Numbered from the stretch's first letter, positions 7,743 through 15,872 are shown. The stretch is 64,000 bases of DNA from an uncultured Burkholderiaceae bacterium (GCA_944390675.1 CALXQR010000007.1:42610-106609); one strand, 5' to 3'. Program-made: numbers and translations. Notes: generated by a model not told the origin, from the sequence alone.

Positions 7743-9674
7743 TTGAATAAAAACTTCTTTAATCGCATTGGTATTTGGTTGATTTTAGCGCTGGTGTTTT
7801 TCACCGTGTTCAGACAGTTTGAGCCTGAAACGTCACCGGCGGCCGCCTCAACGAGCTACACCCAATTCATGGATGATGCCAAAGCGGGCAAGGTTGCCCG
7901 TGTGGACATCAAGGGCCGTGAGATTACCGTGACGCCGGTCGAAGGCCAGCGTTACGTCATCACGAGTCCGGGTGACTTGTGGATGGTGGATGATTTGAGA
8001 AAGAGCGGTGTGCAGGTTTACGGCACGCCCGAAGAAGAGCCGTCTATTTGGATGACGATTTTGATCTCCTGGTTCCCGATGCTGCTTTTGATCGGTGTGT
8101 GGATCTTTTTCATGCGCCAGATGCAAGGGGGCGGCAAGGGCGGCGCTTTCAGTTTCGGAAAGAGCAAAGCCCGCATGCTCGATACCACCAATAACAAGGT
8201 GACCTTTGCAGATGTGGCCGGGTGCGATGAAGCCAAAGAAGAAGTGCAGGAAGTGGTGGACTTCTTAAGAGATCCGTCGAAATTCCAACGCTTGGGCGGC
8301 CGCATCCCGCGCGGTATCCTGCTCGTGGGCAGCCCCGGTACCGGTAAGACGCTTTTGGCTAAGGCAATCGCCGGTGAAGCCAAGGTGCCGTTTTTCTCCA
8401 TTTCCGGCTCTGACTTTGTAGAAATGTTTGTCGGCGTCGGTGCCGCGCGTGTTCGCGATATGTTTGAAAACGCCAAGAAAAATGCGCCCTGCATCATCTT
8501 TATTGATGAAATCGATGCCGTGGGCCGTCAGCGCGGCGCTGGCTTAGGCGGCGGCAACGACGAACGTGAACAGACGTTAAACCAAATGCTCGTCGAAATG
8601 GATGGTTTTGAAACCGGCACGAACGTGATCGTGATTGCCGCTACGAACCGTCCCGATGTTTTGGACCCCGCACTTTTGCGTCCGGGCCGTTTTGACCGCC
8701 AAGTGGTGGTGCCGCTGCCTGATGTGCGCGGCCGTGAACAAATTCTCAATGTTCATATGAAGAAAGTGCCTGTGGGTCGTGACGTTGATCCGGAAGTTAT
8801 CGCTCGCGGCACGCCCGGCATGAGCGGCGCGGATTTGGCGAACTTGGTTAATGAAGCGGCGCTTTTTGCCGCCCGACGCGACGCCAAGGTCGTTGAAATG
8901 GTCGACTTTGAGCAAGCTAAGGACAAGATTTTGATGGGTGCGGAACGCCGCAGCATGGTGATGAGCGAAGACGAAAAGAAGACGACCGCTTATCACGAAT
9001 CCGGCCACGCCGTGGTGGCTTGGATGCTGCCTAAGAGCGATCCCGTGCATAAGGTGACGATTGTGCCGCGCGGACGCGCTTTGGGCGTGACGATGCAACT
9101 GCCTGAAAAGGATCGCTTCAATTACGATGATGTCTATTTGACTTCTCGCTTGGCCATTATGTTTGGTGGCCGCGCTGCCGAAGAAGTGTTCCTCAACCAA
9201 AAGACGACGGGCGCATCCAACGACTTTGAACGCGCCACGCAAATGGCGCGCGACATGGTGACGCGTTACGGCATGAGCGATGCGATGGGTGTGATGGTTT
9301 ACGCTGAAAACGAGGGTGAAGTGTTCCTCGGCCGCTCGGTGACCCGCACAACGCACGTCTCGGAAGCGACCATGCAGAAAATTGACGCTGAAGTGCGTCG
9401 CATTCTGGAAGAACAATACGCTCGCGCCTGCGACATTTTGAAAGCGAACCGCGAACGTGTGGAGCTCATGGTGCAGTGCCTCATGAAATGGGAAACGCTC
9501 GATGAAGAGCAAATTGCCGATATCATGGAAGGCCGCGAAGTGCGCCCGCCCAAGCCCGGTGCTTCGGCCAAGGCTGACGATGAGCGACGTGAAGAGCAGA
9601 TGAAGCCCGTTGAAAACCCGACGGCTTCTGAAAGCCAAACGAAGGAATCCGAAGATAAACCGGATCAAAAATAA
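7743..9674 (+). CDS. ftsH: ATP-dependent zinc metalloprotease FtsH
   Basis: FtsH is the hexameric inner-membrane AAA+ protease that degrades membrane and short-lived cytosolic proteins. The start is a TTG at 7743, supported by AAGGAG (7729-7734) at 8 nt, giving 643 residues. Visible parts are membrane segments at about 8-22 and 103-123 around a periplasmic domain, Walker A GSPGTGKT at 196-203, Walker B IIFIDEID near 251-258, the second region of homology with RPGRFDR, and zinc site HESGH at 418-422. The C-terminus is a charged, disordered tail. A hairpin terminator follows. Confidence 0.97.
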   Translation: MNKNFFNRIGIWLILALVFFTVFRQFEPETSPAAASTSYTQFMDDAKAGKVARVDIKGREITVTPVEGQRYVITSPGDLWMVDDLRKSGVQVYGTPEEEPSIWMTILISWFPMLLLIGVWIFFMRQMQGGGKGGAFSFGKSKARMLDTTNNKVTFADVAGCDEAKEEVQEVVDFLRDPSKFQRLGGRIPRGILLVGSPGTGKTLLAKAIAGEAKVPFFSISGSDFVEMFVGVGAARVRDMFENAKKNAPCIIFIDEIDAVGRQRGAGLGGGNDEREQTLNQMLVEMDGFETGTNVIVIAATNRPDVLDPALLRPGRFDRQVVVPLPDVRGREQILNVHMKKVPVGRDVDPEVIARGTPGMSGADLANLVNEAALFAARRDAKVVEMVDFEQAKDKILMGAERRSMVMSEDEKKTTAYHESGHAVVAWMLPKSDPVHKVTIVPRGRALGVTMQLPEKDRFNYDDVYLTSRLAIMFGGRAAEEVFLNQKTTGASNDFERATQMARDMVTRYGMSDAMGVMVYAENEGEVFLGRSVTRTTHVSEATMQKIDAEVRRILEEQYARACDILKANRERVELMVQCLMKWETLDEEQIADIMEGREVRPPKPGASAKADDERREEQMKPVENPTASESQTKESEDKPDQK

Positions 9675-9691
9675 ATCATTCATTAAGACGC

Positions 9692-9722
9692 AAGCCGAGG
9701 GTTGAACTCTCGGCTTTGTCTT
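9692..9722 (+). terminator. Terminator of ftsH
   Basis: AAGCCGAG (9692-9699) pairs perfectly with CTCGGCTT (9709-9716), followed by TTTGTCTT. Confidence 0.75.
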
Positions 9723-9742
9723 CTGAAGGCCGCTGAACCGAC

Positions 9743-10684
9743 ATGTTTTTAGGTTTTCTGTACGCTGTCATAGCTTGCGCGATCTGGGGATTGATTTACA
9801 TCTTTCCGCTCATCCTGCCGGAATACAATCCCGTGATGATCGCCTCGGCCCGCTTTGCTGTGTATGGATTGGCTTGTCTTGCGTTCATCCCTTTCCAAAT
9901 TGAAGAACTCAAAAAACTGACGCGAAGTGATTGGTTCTTTGCCATGAGGCTCGCTTTTTTCGGCAGCCTCGTTTACTACTGGTCGCTCGTGATGAGTGTG
10001 CAGCTATCGGGCGCGCCCATTGCCGGGATGCTCATGTGTTGGATACCGGTCTTGGTGGCGGTGGTCTCGAATCTTCGCAATAAAAAGCGAGGCGCAAGCG
10101 TTCCCTGGAGCAGGCTCAGTATCCCGTTGGCGTTGATTCTTTGCGGCATGGTGGTCGCTAATTGGACGGAATTTTCTTATGCCGTGCACGAGCAGTCGGC
10201 TTCGCCTTTGCAATTTTGGATGGGCGTGGGCTTTGGTGTGTTGTCTTTGCTTTTGTGGACTTGGTACCCGATTCGAAATGCGGATTGGCTCCTGGCAAAC
10301 CGTCAGAAAGGTCCTAAAGTTTGGGCGACTGCTCAGGGACTCGCGATTTTGCCCTTTACATTGATCGGTTTTGTGATTGTGGGCAATGTACTGGAGCCTG
10401 CAGAAGTCGGCATTTTGGGACCAGAGCCTGTGAAGTTCGCGCTTGTGATGTTGGTGGCCGGCATTGTCTGCTCTTGGGTTGGCGCGGCATTTTGGAATGC
10501 GATGAGTGAACGGCTTCCAACCGCGTTGGGCGGTCAGCTCATTGTTTTTGAAACAATATTTTCTGTGATCTACGCGCTCATGTGGCGCGGCGCTTGGCCC
10601 ACCGTTTCCATGACGGTCGGCATGATCATGCTTCTTTTAGGCGTGCTCGCTGCGCTTCGAGTATTCCGTAAAGTTAAAGTTTAG
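9743..10684 (+). CDS. EamA/DMT-superfamily membrane transporter
   Basis: This 313-residue, strongly hydrophobic protein has about ten predicted membrane segments in two repeated halves, as in EamA (drug/metabolite) exporters. The first segment, LYAVIACAIWGLIYIFPLIL, is the typical EamA start, with the conserved Trp-Gly pair. Such carriers export amino acids, nucleobases or other metabolites; the substrate cannot be told from sequence. It starts 20 nt after the ftsH terminator and may be co-transcribed with the following GNAT gene (10-nt gap). Confidence 0.85.
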   Translation: MFLGFLYAVIACAIWGLIYIFPLILPEYNPVMIASARFAVYGLACLAFIPFQIEELKKLTRSDWFFAMRLAFFGSLVYYWSLVMSVQLSGAPIAGMLMCWIPVLVAVVSNLRNKKRGASVPWSRLSIPLALILCGMVVANWTEFSYAVHEQSASPLQFWMGVGFGVLSLLLWTWYPIRNADWLLANRQKGPKVWATAQGLAILPFTLIGFVIVGNVLEPAEVGILGPEPVKFALVMLVAGIVCSWVGAAFWNAMSERLPTALGGQLIVFETIFSVIYALMWRGAWPTVSMTVGMIMLLLGVLAALRVFRKVKV

Positions 10685-10694
10685 AAATTCTTCT

Positions 10695-11177
10695 ATGCAG
10701 TTTGAACGTCTTGAAACGTGCAAGAAGCAATACATTGATTTGTTGCTGCTAGCCGACGAGCAAGAATCCATGGTGGATCGCTATTTAGAACGAGGCGAGA
10801 TGTTTTTGCTCAAAAACGATGCTTCGGAAGTCGTGGCAGAAGCTGTCATCACAAAAGAAGCTGATGGCGTTTTTGAAATTAAAAATTTTGCCGTTAAACC
10901 CAAATATCAGCGACAAGGCTATGGCCGTCAGATGATTGCTTTTTTGCTCAATCACTACCGTGGGCAGGGGCACACGATGATGGTCGGCACCGGTGAGAGC
11001 GCAAAGACAATGGCTTTTTATCAAGCCTGTGGATTTTCTTTTTCTCACCGTGTCAAAGATTTTTTCCTTGAAAATTATGACCATCCTATTTTTGAGGAAG
11101 GCAAACTTCTTAAAGATATGGTCTATTTCAAGTGTGATCTGAGAAACAATTCTTCGGCAAACTTTGAGAGAACTTGA
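10695..11177 (+). CDS. GNAT family N-acetyltransferase
   Basis: This is a 160-residue GNAT enzyme with the acetyl-CoA-binding signature VKPKYQRQGYGRQMI near residues 70-84 and the later MAFYQACGFSFSHR strand-helix. It is closest in appearance to small YjaB/YafP-type acetyltransferases; the substrate is unknown. It begins 10 nt after the transporter stop and lacks a strong ribosome-binding site, so it may be translated by coupling. Confidence 0.75.
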   Translation: MQFERLETCKKQYIDLLLLADEQESMVDRYLERGEMFLLKNDASEVVAEAVITKEADGVFEIKNFAVKPKYQRQGYGRQMIAFLLNHYRGQGHTMMVGTGESAKTMAFYQACGFSFSHRVKDFFLENYDHPIFEEGKLLKDMVYFKCDLRNNSSANFERT

Positions 11178-11193
11178 GCATTTTTGTCATAAT
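11164..11193 (+). promoter_or_regulatory. Candidate sigma70 promoter for sbcB
   Basis: TTGAGA (11164-11169), then an 18-bp spacer, then CATAAT (11188-11193). It lies about 30 bp before the sbcB start codon and overlaps the end of the GNAT gene. Confidence 0.35.
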
Positions 11194-11222
11194 GCGATTT
11201 AGAAATTTATTTGGGAACATCC

Positions 11223-12689
11223 ATGACAACCTTTCTTTGGCATGACTACGAAACGTTTGGTTTGAGCCCGAGCTTGGATCGCCCGGCTCAGTTTGCCGCG
11301 ATCCGCACCGATGAAAATCTCAATGCGATTGGTAAGCCGATTTGCTGGTATTGCAAACCCTCCATGGATACGATGCCTGATCCGCAAAGTATCGGCATCA
11401 CGGGCATTTTGCCTCAGTACTGTGAAGAGCATGGCTTGATTGAGGCGGACTTTGCGCGCTCCATTCATAAAGAGATGATTCGTGAGGAGACGATCAGCGT
11501 GGGCTACAACTCCATGCGTTTTGACGATGAAGTCTCCCGCTTTACCTTCTGGCGTAATTTCATCAGTCCTTACGATCGTGAATTTGATAACGGTTGTTCC
11601 CGCTTTGACCTTTTCCCGCTTGTAGTGGCCACTTGGGCACTGCGTCCTGAAGGCATCAATTGGCCTAAGGCCGAAGGTGAAGCGAGACCCACTTTCCGTT
11701 TGGAAAAACTCTCAGAGGCCAATGGCCTCACGCACGAGCACGCGCACGACGCCTTAAGCGACGTGCAGGCAACCATTGAAATGGCGCGTTTAATCAAAGC
11801 AAAGCAGCCTAAGCTTTGGGAGTTTGCGCTCAATAATCGCTCTAAACTTGCTGTTTCGCGTACGGTTTCTTCCGGTAAACCTCTTCTTTGGGTGAGTCCC
11901 AAACACGGAAGTGAGCGCGGTTATATTCGTTTGGTTTGTGTATTGGGGCACATGCCGGGACGCACCAACGATGTGCTGATGTGGGATCTGTCCTACGATC
12001 CTGCGGAACTCTTAACTCTGAGTGCCAAAGATGTGCGCTCTCGTATGTTTGTTAAAGACGAAGAGTTGCCTGAAGGCAAGAGTCGTCTGCCGATTTTTAT
12101 CTGCAAGATTAATCAGGCGCCTTTTATTGTGAATCATTGGGGCGTGTTGAGTGAAAAGCGTGCGAAGGATTTCGGGATTGACAAAGAAAGCGCCTACGCT
12201 CGCTATGAGATGCTCCAACCCCATATCAGTAAGCTGCAAGGTCTTTGGACCGAAGCTTTCGAAAAGGAAGAGGGCGCAGAGGAAATCAAACCTGATGTGG
12301 ATGCCTCTCTTTACTCCGGAGGCTTTGCTTCTTATAACGACAAGCGCTTGATTTCTGCGGTCAACCGTCTTGATCCTGAGACGCTGTCTCAGTGGGTACA
12401 AGGCGGACGTTTTGCTTTCGATGACGACCGCTACAACGAAATGCTTTTCCGTTTCAGAGCAAGAAATTGGCCTCAAACGTTAACCGAAGAGGAGCAAGAG
12501 CGCTGGAGAGCGCTTCGCGAAGAGCGCCTGATGCAGGGCGCGGGCGGCGCAAGAAGCCTCGAAGCCTTTGCCGAGGAGCTCGAAGCGATGGTTGAGAGCT
12601 ATGGCGAAGACATTGATGAGCACACAGAAGATTTGTGCGGCGCGCTCTACGCCTGGATGGAATACGTGAGCGAATCGCTTGAACACTGA
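11223..12689 (+). CDS. sbcB: Exodeoxyribonuclease I
   Basis: SbcB degrades single-stranded DNA 3' to 5' and limits recombination intermediates. The 488-residue product has the DEDD-family exonuclease motifs: WHDYETFG (Exo I), GYNSMRFDDEV (Exo II) and HDALSDVQATI (Exo III). The C-terminal SH3-like and helical regions follow, for example SLYSGGFASYNDKRL. E. coli ExoI has 475 residues. The chosen ATG at 11223 gives MTTFLWHDYETFG, which matches the family N-terminus; an in-frame TTG 12 nt upstream is less likely. Confidence 0.95.
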   Translation: MTTFLWHDYETFGLSPSLDRPAQFAAIRTDENLNAIGKPICWYCKPSMDTMPDPQSIGITGILPQYCEEHGLIEADFARSIHKEMIREETISVGYNSMRFDDEVSRFTFWRNFISPYDREFDNGCSRFDLFPLVVATWALRPEGINWPKAEGEARPTFRLEKLSEANGLTHEHAHDALSDVQATIEMARLIKAKQPKLWEFALNNRSKLAVSRTVSSGKPLLWVSPKHGSERGYIRLVCVLGHMPGRTNDVLMWDLSYDPAELLTLSAKDVRSRMFVKDEELPEGKSRLPIFICKINQAPFIVNHWGVLSEKRAKDFGIDKESAYARYEMLQPHISKLQGLWTEAFEKEEGAEEIKPDVDASLYSGGFASYNDKRLISAVNRLDPETLSQWVQGGRFAFDDDRYNEMLFRFRARNWPQTLTEEEQERWRALREERLMQGAGGARSLEAFAEELEAMVESYGEDIDEHTEDLCGALYAWMEYVSESLEH

Positions 12690-12709
12690 TTGATTGGAAA
12701 ATACTCAAA

Positions 12710-12742
12710 ATGGTCTCCGTGCTTTAAGTTTTCGGAGACCAT
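12710..12742. terminator. Bidirectional terminator between sbcB and metQ
   Basis: A perfect 10-bp stem, ATGGTCTCCG (12710-12719) with CGGAGACCAT (12733-12742). It is flanked by CAAAA on the left, giving a TTTTG tract for the minus strand, and TTCG on the right. It sits between convergent genes. Confidence 0.8.
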
Positions 12743-12761
12743 TTCGTATATTAGAAAAACA

Positions 12762-13622
12762 TTAATAGGTGTACTTTTCAGCGCCTTCCCAAGCCGGTGT
12801 AAAAGCACCCTTATAAGCCTTCATTAAAGTGGTTGCGGTTTGCGGTGTTTGGTAAGCGCGGACAACTTTCTGATAAACGGGGTTATTTTTGTCGGCTTCG
12901 CGCGCGGCGATAATGTTGACGAGTTGGCCAACTTGAGGATTGGTCTTCGGATCAAGATTTTCTGAGAAAATCGCGTCATTGTTGGCATCAAGCCCTGCGG
13001 TGTAGGCATTGCCGCCGTTGATGATCGCGGCGGCTACATCAGGCAGCAGCCGAGCGAGGATGCCGGACTCGGCTTCGCGAATCTTAATTTTCACTTTGTA
13101 TTCGGTGATATCCAACTTTGTCGGCACATACCCCTTGGACGGATCAACTTTAACGAGCCCTGCAGCTTCCAAAAGCTTGATGGCGCGGCCGCCGTTTGTT
13201 AAGTCTGAGGGAATGGCGATGATGTCGCCGTCTTTGATGTCTTCAATTGATTTAATTTTTTCTTTGTTGTTGAAGATTTTCAAAGGTGTCACAAGCGTGT
13301 CGCCGATCGAGACAATTTTGTAGCCGTTTCGTTCGATATCATTGGCTAAAAACGCCTTGTGCTGGAAGGCATTGAGGTCAATATCGCCGTCAGCCAACGC
13401 GCGGTTGGGCGTGGCGTAGTCGCTGTACTTCACAAGTTTGACGCGAATTTTTTCAGGCGCGAGCAATTCATTGACCGTGTCCCATTGCGCCACATAGTCG
13501 CCTACGACGCCGACGGTCACTTCTTTGAAGTCATCGGCCAGAGCGGTGCCTGTGAGACCGAGGCCAAAAGCGGCAGTAAAGCCCAAGGTGCCTAGCGCTT
13601 CAATGAGGGTGCGTCTTTTCAT
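12762..13622 (-). CDS. metQ: Methionine ABC transporter substrate-binding protein
   Basis: This 286-residue NlpA/MetQ-family protein binds methionine in the periplasm and hands it to MetI. After the signal peptide comes the family core: VTVGVVGDYVAQWDTV, the ligand-binding DLNAFQHKAFL segment, and IINGGNAYTAGLD. The signal peptide (about residues 1-29, ending TALA before DD) has no lipobox, and the whole protein has no Cys. It therefore cannot be a lipoprotein, unlike E. coli MetQ; it would be a free periplasmic protein. Its KRRTLIEALG start is a weak Tat-like motif. It is the last gene of metNIQ, 18 nt after metI. Confidence 0.95.
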   Translation of the reverse strand: MKRRTLIEALGTLGFTAAFGLGLTGTALADDFKEVTVGVVGDYVAQWDTVNELLAPEKIRVKLVKYSDYATPNRALADGDIDLNAFQHKAFLANDIERNGYKIVSIGDTLVTPLKIFNNKEKIKSIEDIKDGDIIAIPSDLTNGGRAIKLLEAAGLVKVDPSKGYVPTKLDITEYKVKIKIREAESGILARLLPDVAAAIINGGNAYTAGLDANNDAIFSENLDPKTNPQVGQLVNIIAAREADKNNPVYQKVVRAYQTPQTATTLMKAYKGAFTPAWEGAEKYTY

Positions 13623-13640
13623 AATGAATCTCCTTAGAAA

Positions 13641-14321
13641 TTAATGAGAAGTTTTTCGAATAATCCATTGGCCCAAACACTGCACAACAGTGATGACAGC
13701 CAAAATAATGATGACGGTGAGCCAAATCATGTCCCGGTAACCCATTTGGTAACCGTAGCGAATGGCAAAGTCACCCAGACCTCCGGCGCCGATGGCGCCC
13801 GCAATGGCGGTAATGCCGATAAAGCTCACAAAGGTGATGAGTGTCACGCGCGTGATGCCGGGGATGCTTTCACGCAGATAAACACCAAAGACGATTTGAC
13901 TCACAGAAAATCCCATGGCTTGGCTCGCTTCGATAAGTCCGTCGTCAAGATCACTTAAAACGGATTCAATTTGCCGGGCAAAGAAAGGCACGGTGCCAAA
14001 CACCAATGCGACGAAGGAGCCTGTGACGCCAGAGCCCGTGCCCACCAAAAAGCGGCTCAAAGGGATAAGCAGCACAATGAGGATGATGAAGGGGATCGAA
14101 CGGATGATGTCGATGCTTTTGTCGAGGAAAAGGAAAACGGCACGCTTTTCCCAAAGACCGCCTTCACGGGTGATGACAAGCAGCACGCCAATGGCGACAC
14201 CTAAGAACCAGGCGATGGTGCCCGAGACCGCCAGCATGGTGGCCGTTTGCCAAAAGCACTCGACTAATTCCGGTCCGAGTCTGTCAAGGTGCGGTAAGAA
14301 ATAAGTGATGATGTCGTTCAT
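13641..14321 (-). CDS. metI: Methionine ABC transporter permease
   Basis: The inner-membrane permease of the MetNIQ importer, 226 residues with about five to six membrane segments. The coupling-helix EAA-type motif is visible as EASQAMGFSVSQIVFGVYL. Length is close to E. coli MetI (217). Its start codon overlaps the metN stop by 4 nt, indicating translational coupling. Confidence 0.95.
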   Translation of the reverse strand: MNDIITYFLPHLDRLGPELVECFWQTATMLAVSGTIAWFLGVAIGVLLVITREGGLWEKRAVFLFLDKSIDIIRSIPFIILIVLLIPLSRFLVGTGSGVTGSFVALVFGTVPFFARQIESVLSDLDDGLIEASQAMGFSVSQIVFGVYLRESIPGITRVTLITFVSFIGITAIAGAIGAGGLGDFAIRYGYQMGYRDMIWLTVIIILAVITVVQCLGQWIIRKTSH

Positions 14322-15346
14322 CTGAGAACCTCCACGCGAACTTGTTTTTCAATCAAAAAGGCTTTAGCGGCTTTAATCTGAGCGTCTTCGCCTTCGATTG
14401 CTACACCTAATTTGCCGACGATGCATTCTTTGAAGTAGTCGATATTGCCGTAGATGATGTTGGCTTTGACTTTAAAGAGCCGATAAAGTTCACTCATTAA
14501 AGGTTCACCCGCGACCACGCCTCGGTAGGTCAAAAACCAGATGGGCTGCTCATGCGAGATACCGGTGATAGCGCCGTTCATTTTGATGAGTGCTGAGAAA
14601 GCTTCAAAATTATCCGCAGCTTCAATAAAGTCTTTAGTGATGGGTGCCTGCGGATCGCTGAAAACATCGACGATATTGCCTTGTTCTACCACGGCGCCAT
14701 TTTGCATAACGGCTACCCTGTCACAGATTTCTTTAATGACTTCCATCTGGTGGGTGATGATCACGATGGTGAGGCCGAGCCTCTCGTTCACTTCTTTTAA
14801 GAGCTGCAAAATGGAGTGTGTTGTTTGCGGATCCAGGGCGCTTGTGGCTTCGTCACATAAAAGCACCTTGGGATCATTTGCTAAGGCTCGGGCGATCGCC
14901 ACGCGCTGCTTTTGGCCGCCTGAGAGCTGAGAGGGGTAGCTTTGGGCTTTGTCTGAAAGACCAACGAGCTGCAGCAGTTCCTCGATTTTTTGTTTTCTTT
15001 CACTTGCGGTAAGCTGCGTGAGTTTGAGGGGTAATTCAATATTTTCAAAAACCGTTCTGGAGGGCATGAGGTTAAAGTGCTGAAAAATCATGCCGATTTT
15101 CTGACGAATTTTTCTTAAAGCCTGTCCCGTGTAGCCCGTGATGTCTTCTTCTGCGATGAGAACCTTTCCGCTATCGGGCTGCTCCAACAAATTGATGCAT
15201 CGGACAAGGGTTGATTTGCCTGCGCCGGAAAAGCCGATAATGCCGAAAATTTCTCCGGATTGAATCTCCAAGCTCACGTCTTTGACGGCTTGAATCTTTT
15301 TGCCGTTGAGTTCGAACGTTTTTGTAATGTGTTCAAGTTTGATCAT
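14318..15346 (-). CDS. metN: Methionine ABC transporter ATP-binding protein
   Basis: MetN powers methionine uptake. The 342-residue protein has Walker A GFSGAGKST at 38-46, Q-loop FQHFN, signature LSGGQKQR at 141-148, and Walker B VLLCDEATSALD around 161-172. The C-terminal NIL domain (about 262-342) binds methionine and shuts off transport when the cell is replete. GGGTAAAAG precedes the start codon on the minus strand. It is the first gene of metNIQ and is preceded by a long leader with a Met-rich ORF. Confidence 0.97.
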   Translation of the reverse strand: MIKLEHITKTFELNGKKIQAVKDVSLEIQSGEIFGIIGFSGAGKSTLVRCINLLEQPDSGKVLIAEEDITGYTGQALRKIRQKIGMIFQHFNLMPSRTVFENIELPLKLTQLTASERKQKIEELLQLVGLSDKAQSYPSQLSGGQKQRVAIARALANDPKVLLCDEATSALDPQTTHSILQLLKEVNERLGLTIVIITHQMEVIKEICDRVAVMQNGAVVEQGNIVDVFSDPQAPITKDFIEAADNFEAFSALIKMNGAITGISHEQPIWFLTYRGVVAGEPLMSELYRLFKVKANIIYGNIDYFKECIVGKLGVAIEGEDAQIKAAKAFLIEKQVRVEVLR

Positions 15347-15360
15347 CTTTTACCCTTTCG

Positions 15361-15455
15361 GTCACACCGGATGCAGATGCATCAAACTTTTTTGAGTGTC
15401 GTCTCAAGTGCTGTTGCGCTGAGGTCTCAAGTACCAAAAAACTATTTGGTGTGAC
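15361..15455 (-). promoter_or_regulatory. Inverted and direct repeats in the metN-proximal leader
   Basis: GTCACACC (15361-15368) and GGTGTGAC (15448-15455) form a perfect 8-bp inverted repeat. On the transcript, its distal arm lies next to the metN ribosome-binding site. Between them are a 9-bp direct repeat GTCTCAAGT (15401-15409, 15424-15432), hairpin TTGAG/CTCAA (15392-15407) and hairpin ACCAAA/TTTGGT (15433-15450). The region could add translational control or hold a protein site; function unknown. Confidence 0.4.
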
Positions 15456-15490
15456 GACTGTTTAAATTTTCAATGGGAGGAGAAACAACA

Positions 15491-15559
15491 TCGTTCGTGA
15501 TGAGACCTTCCGAACGACGTGTGGGTGGAGCTCGGTGCTCCGAAGGTCCTTAGAGCACC
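15491..15559 (-). promoter_or_regulatory. Candidate Met-responsive attenuator with alternative hairpins
   Basis: In transcript order: GGUGCUC (15559-15553, the last leader codons) can pair with GAGCACC (15540-15534). GACCUUC (15548-15542, just after the leader stop) can pair with GAAGGUC (15510-15504). GGAGC (15541-15537) can pair with GCUCC (15531-15527). UCGUUCG (15517-15511) can pair with CGAACGA (15497-15491), which is followed by UGUUGUUU, a modest terminator. The second pairing uses the loop of the last, so antiterminator and terminator exclude each other. All four pairings are perfect in Watson-Crick terms. Function is inferred. Confidence 0.65.
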
Positions 15560-15657
15560 ATCGTCATCATGCACATTCGCATTTCAAAAGCGCTCGCAAG
15601 ACAGCGGGCCGCCGAGGCGTCCGAGTCAAAAAGCGAATCTTGAAACACAAAATGCAT
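15550..15657 (-). CDS. Putative methionine-rich leader peptide of metNIQ
   Basis: A 35-codon ORF, too short for routine ORF calling, starts with ATG at 15657 and stops with TAA at 15552-15550. Codons 26, 28, 30, 31 and 33 are ATG (segment EMRMCMMTMVL), so five of eight consecutive codons are Met just before the stop. A weak Shine-Dalgarno AGG lies 9 nt upstream. The ORF lies about 200 nt before metN on the same strand and overlaps the alternative hairpins of the attenuator. Met is rare in proteins, so this density next to a methionine importer is unlikely by chance. It is not recognised as a described family; its role as a leader peptide is inference. Confidence 0.65.
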   Translation of the reverse strand: MHFVFQDSLFDSDASAARCLASAFEMRMCMMTMVL

Positions 15658-15664
15658 GATTAAA

Positions 15665-15713
15665 AACCTATGCTCTAAACAGTTTGAAATCTCGAAAGAG
15701 ATAGGAGCAGGTT
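15665..15713 (-). promoter_or_regulatory. 5' leader hairpin with GAAA-type inner loop
   Basis: On the plus strand, AACC (15665-15668) and TGCTC (15671-15675) pair with GAGCA (15705-15709) and GGTT (15710-15713), leaving a 2-nt bulge. Inside is a 5-bp stem, ATCTC (15689-15693) with GAGAT (15698-15702). It sits just upstream of the leader ORF and its base covers the AGG that would serve as ribosome-binding site, so it could modulate leader translation. Confidence 0.4.
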
Positions 15714-15774
15714 AGAGGATTAAAAATCTGAATACAAGGCCGAAGAGGGAAATATTTGCGTCCATTGAGCGTTA

Positions 15775-15807
15775 TTGCCTAGTTTTTCAGGAACGATGCT
15801 TAGGCAA
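15775..15807. other. Inverted repeat between glnS and the met leader
   Basis: TTGCCTA (15775-15781) pairs with TAGGCAA (15801-15807) across 19 bases. CTAGTTTTT occurs at both 15779-15787 and 15814-15822. It may mark the promoter or operator region of the metNIQ leader, which must lie between here and 15713; I could not settle on -35/-10 boxes. Confidence 0.3.
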
Positions 15808-15842
15808 CATTATCTAGTTTTTTGGGCGCTGAAGGAAAAAAT

Positions 15843-15872
15843 AACCCGGTTGAGATTTTTCCCAACCGGGTT
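15843..15872 (-). terminator. Terminator of glnS
   Basis: A perfect 10-bp stem, AACCCGGTTG (15843-15852) with CAACCGGGTT (15863-15872). On the minus strand it is followed by ATTTTTTCC. A textbook intrinsic terminator 26 bp after the glnS stop. Confidence 0.9.

Noticed and set aside
8577..9683. 368-residue open frame antisense to ftsH
   Set aside because: It is a shadow of the high-quality ftsH coding frame, with a His/Arg-rich composition and no recognisable domain.
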